Assembly (NCBI GenBank): GCA_038146985.1
Contig: JAYQSQ010000010.1
Location: forward strand, 248,001-312,000
DNA length: 64,000 nt
Direction: 5' to 3'
Origin: JADHLJ01 sp038146985
Lineage (GTDB): Bacteria > Pseudomonadota > Alphaproteobacteria > Thalassobaculales > Thalassobaculaceae
Position 1 is the first letter of the stretch; every line of letters begins with the position of its first letter. The position numbers and the translations under genes were made by a program. Below the pieces are notes generated by a model that was not told the origin of the DNA, ran no database searches, and saw only the letters and a program-made list of their open reading frames with translations. Shown in pieces: positions 62,599 through 64,000 of the stretch.

Positions 62599-63414
62599 TC
62601 AGGCGAGGAAGTCCAGAACCGCCGTTGAAAACGCCGCCGGCTGCTGGCGGATCATGCTGTGCCCGGCCTCGGGAATGATCACGGTCCTGGCCCCCGGGAC
62701 ATGCGCCGCGAGCGCCTTGAGGACGATGGGAAGCATTCCGGGAGTATCCGCGCCGCCGACGAACAGAGTGGGCACGGACAAGGCTTCGGCCTCGGCCCGG
62801 GTGAAGGGTTGGCGTCCTTCATTGACCTGGACCAGAAGCGTGTGCGCGTTGTCCTCGCGCATCTGACGGTCGGCGGCGGGCAGGGCGTCCCAGGCGCCGG
62901 GCCCGTTGATGCCGTCGATGAAGGCTCGCAGACCACCGTCGAGATCACCCGCGTCGATCTTCTCCGCCGCTAGAGCGACATGGGCACGGGAACCGGCGGC
63001 GGGCGGTGCATCGGCCGCCGTCTCCGGCATCAGCGAGTCGTCCAAGGTTCCGCCGGGTTCCGCGAGGACCAGCCTGCCGATCAGGTCGGGACGCGCGAGG
63101 GCAAGCCGGAAGGCGAGATGGCCGCCCCTGGAATGCCCGATCAGGTGCACCGGCCCCGCCTTCAGGCCTTCGATGAACCGGATCACGTCGTCCACGTGCT
63201 GGGCCATGGTGAAGGTGCCGCCCTTACCATCCCAACGGTCGGGAAAGTAGTGGCGCAGGCTCGGGACGATCAGCCGGTAACCGGCTGAAAGCGGCTTCAG
63301 CACGGCGTTCCAAGCCCGGAAATCATTGAGCGAGCCGTGGATGCAGACCAGTGGTGAGCCCGCCCCGAGCTCGAGATAGGGCATGTCATGGTTGTTAACG
63401 CGAAGAACTTTCAT
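62599..63414 (-). CDS. Alpha/beta hydrolase
   Basis: Serine hydrolase of 271 residues. LVCIHGSLNDFRAWNAV is the oxyanion region, GHSRGGHLAFRLAL the nucleophile elbow, FVGGADTP the acid region, and PEAGHSMIRQQPAAF the His. No signal peptide. It resembles soluble epoxide-hydrolase/haloperoxidase-type hydrolases, and the one at 13663 has a similar C-terminus. It converges with the VOC gene. Confidence 0.88.
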   Translation of the reverse strand: MKVLRVNNHDMPYLELGAGSPLVCIHGSLNDFRAWNAVLKPLSAGYRLIVPSLRHYFPDRWDGKGGTFTMAQHVDDVIRFIEGLKAGPVHLIGHSRGGHLAFRLALARPDLIGRLVLAEPGGTLDDSLMPETAADAPPAAGSRAHVALAAEKIDAGDLDGGLRAFIDGINGPGAWDALPAADRQMREDNAHTLLVQVNEGRQPFTRAEAEALSVPTLFVGGADTPGMLPIVLKALAAHVPGARTVIIPEAGHSMIRQQPAAFSTAVLDFLA

Positions 63415-63720
63415 CGGATCGGTCCCGTCGTTTCCAGGGGCGCTTCACCTATAGCCGGACGGGCCGGGGGCCGCAATTCGCCGGTGTCGGCACCGGCCGG
63501 CCACCGCCGCGCTAGGCGTAAGAATTCTGAAACGCAAGGGCAAGTGTTAACGAACCGGTAAGGGATTTCCACAGGGTGATCGGGGAATGTCCCAATACCG
63601 CCGCGCGCCGCGAAACCATAGGGTGAGCCTGCTGATCGGCGCAGGTATCGCCAAATCGGTTCGGGCCCAAAAGTCGCATCGCTGGTTTCGCCTAACGGAT
63701 CGTCGCGGAGTAAATCGAGA
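63415..63720. other. Intergenic region upstream of cheD
   Basis: About 305 bases between a divergent hydrolase gene and cheD, without a convincing open frame. It should hold the promoters of both. GGAG at 63707-63710 lies ten bases before the cheD ATG and is the likely ribosome-binding site. No repeat or hairpin stands out. Confidence 0.4.
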
Positions 63721-64000
63721 ATGTCTTTGAGTGTGAGCACCGCCCTGCAACGCCGCCCGGAGAATCTGGCGCCCAAACGTCCCATTCTGTTTTCGGCCAA
63801 GGACAAGACCGCCAGGAGCTCGGACGACCGGCAGCCGCACTCATATTTCGACTACGAGATCAACGCGCGGATCGCGAATGTTCACCAGGGGCGGTTCATC
63901 GTCGGCGGCGCCCCGGATCTGGTGCTCACCACCGTGCTCGGCTCCTGCGTCGCGGCCTGCGTGTATGACCCGGTTCTCGGTATCGGCGGCATGAACCACT
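63721..64000 (+). CDS. cheD: Chemoreceptor glutamine deamidase CheD, 3' end outside window
   Basis: Deamidates or de-esterifies chemoreceptor glutamines and so tunes methylation-dependent chemotaxis. 93 codons are visible before the window ends. The family signature is clear: FIVGGAPDLVLTTVLGSCVA contains the catalytic Cys, followed by YDPVLGIGGMNH with the His at the window edge. The N-terminal ~50 residues (Arg/Lys-rich, ending HSYFDYEINAR) are longer than in short CheD proteins. The start ATG 63721 is preferred; GTG 63733 is possible. Further chemotaxis genes may lie beyond the edge. Confidence 0.88.
   Translation, partial: MSLSVSTALQRRPENLAPKRPILFSAKDKTARSSDDRQPHSYFDYEINARIANVHQGRFIVGGAPDLVLTTVLGSCVAACVYDPVLGIGGMNH

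Overview
The window is GC-rich bacterial chromosome. Its gene content and gene order point to an alphaproteobacterium, most likely in Rhodospirillales and with a carboxylate-, amino-acid- and aromatic-degrading lifestyle. Pointers are the pepA-holC pair, an Ldh/HpcH/RraA-type catabolic operon, CaiB/BaiF CoA-transferase, TauD dioxygenase, opgG-opgH, an OmpA lipoprotein and cheD. The taxonomic call is inference from gene content only. I found no rRNA, tRNA, CRISPR array or phage.

Layout. 1-4.8 kb: 3' part of pepA, holC, an isocitrate/isopropylmalate-type dehydrogenase coupled to an aldo/keto reductase, a secreted nuclease and a small unknown gene. 4.8-8.5 kb (minus): a hydroxyacid/aldol-type operon (RraA-like, D-2-hydroxyacid dehydrogenase, HpcH/HpaI aldolase, Ldh dehydrogenase), three of whose four genes carry frameshifts. 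8.6-11 kb (plus): PfkB sugar kinase, cupin-like protein, aldo/keto reductase. 11.2-15.8 kb (minus): 3-hydroxyisobutyrate-type dehydrogenase, a protease-fold protein without a catalytic triad, thioesterase plus hydrolase, and metY. 16-22.2 kb: copper chaperone, tartrate-type dehydrogenase (frameshifted), 3-hydroxybutyrate dehydrogenase, sulfatase, MFS transporter and a two-subunit ThDP decarboxylase of the ComDE type.

22.4-30.9 kb is the most disturbed part. It has an IS481-type element with 18-bp terminal inverted repeats and a broken transposase, a broken Rieske oxygenase, and a minus-strand run of three broken oxidative genes (DsbA/HCCA isomerase, FAD monooxygenase, FAD oxidoreductase). A few intact genes and a pair of palindromic repeats lie among them. 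Two intact aminotransferases head the minus-strand run.

33-41 kb holds mostly unknown proteins. It includes an AT-rich islet (35.7-37.5 kb) with a HTH protein, two tandem ribbon-helix-helix genes, and an unknown 500-residue protein translationally coupled to a methyltransferase. 41-46 kb is an amide/peptide utilisation group: M20 amidohydrolase, FAH-type hydratase, Asp/Glu racemase and a solute-binding protein. 47.8-51 kb has two paralogous pentapeptide-repeat proteins flanking a small unknown gene. 51-58 kb: TauD dioxygenase, OmpA lipoprotein, DUF882 protein, and opgG with a frameshifted opgH. 58-64 kb: bifunctional glutathionylspermidine synthetase/amidase, a CoA-transferase-cupin-VOC operon, an alpha/beta hydrolase and the start of cheD.

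A dominant theme is the number of single-base frameshifts in otherwise well-conserved genes. Several are clearly one base missing, some from a short homopolymer. Either part of this sequence carries indel errors or a large block of catabolic genes is decaying; reads would decide. The best candidates for undescribed biology are the pentapeptide-repeat locus, the unknown-protein/methyltransferase pair, the AT-rich HTH islet and the triad-less protease-fold protein.
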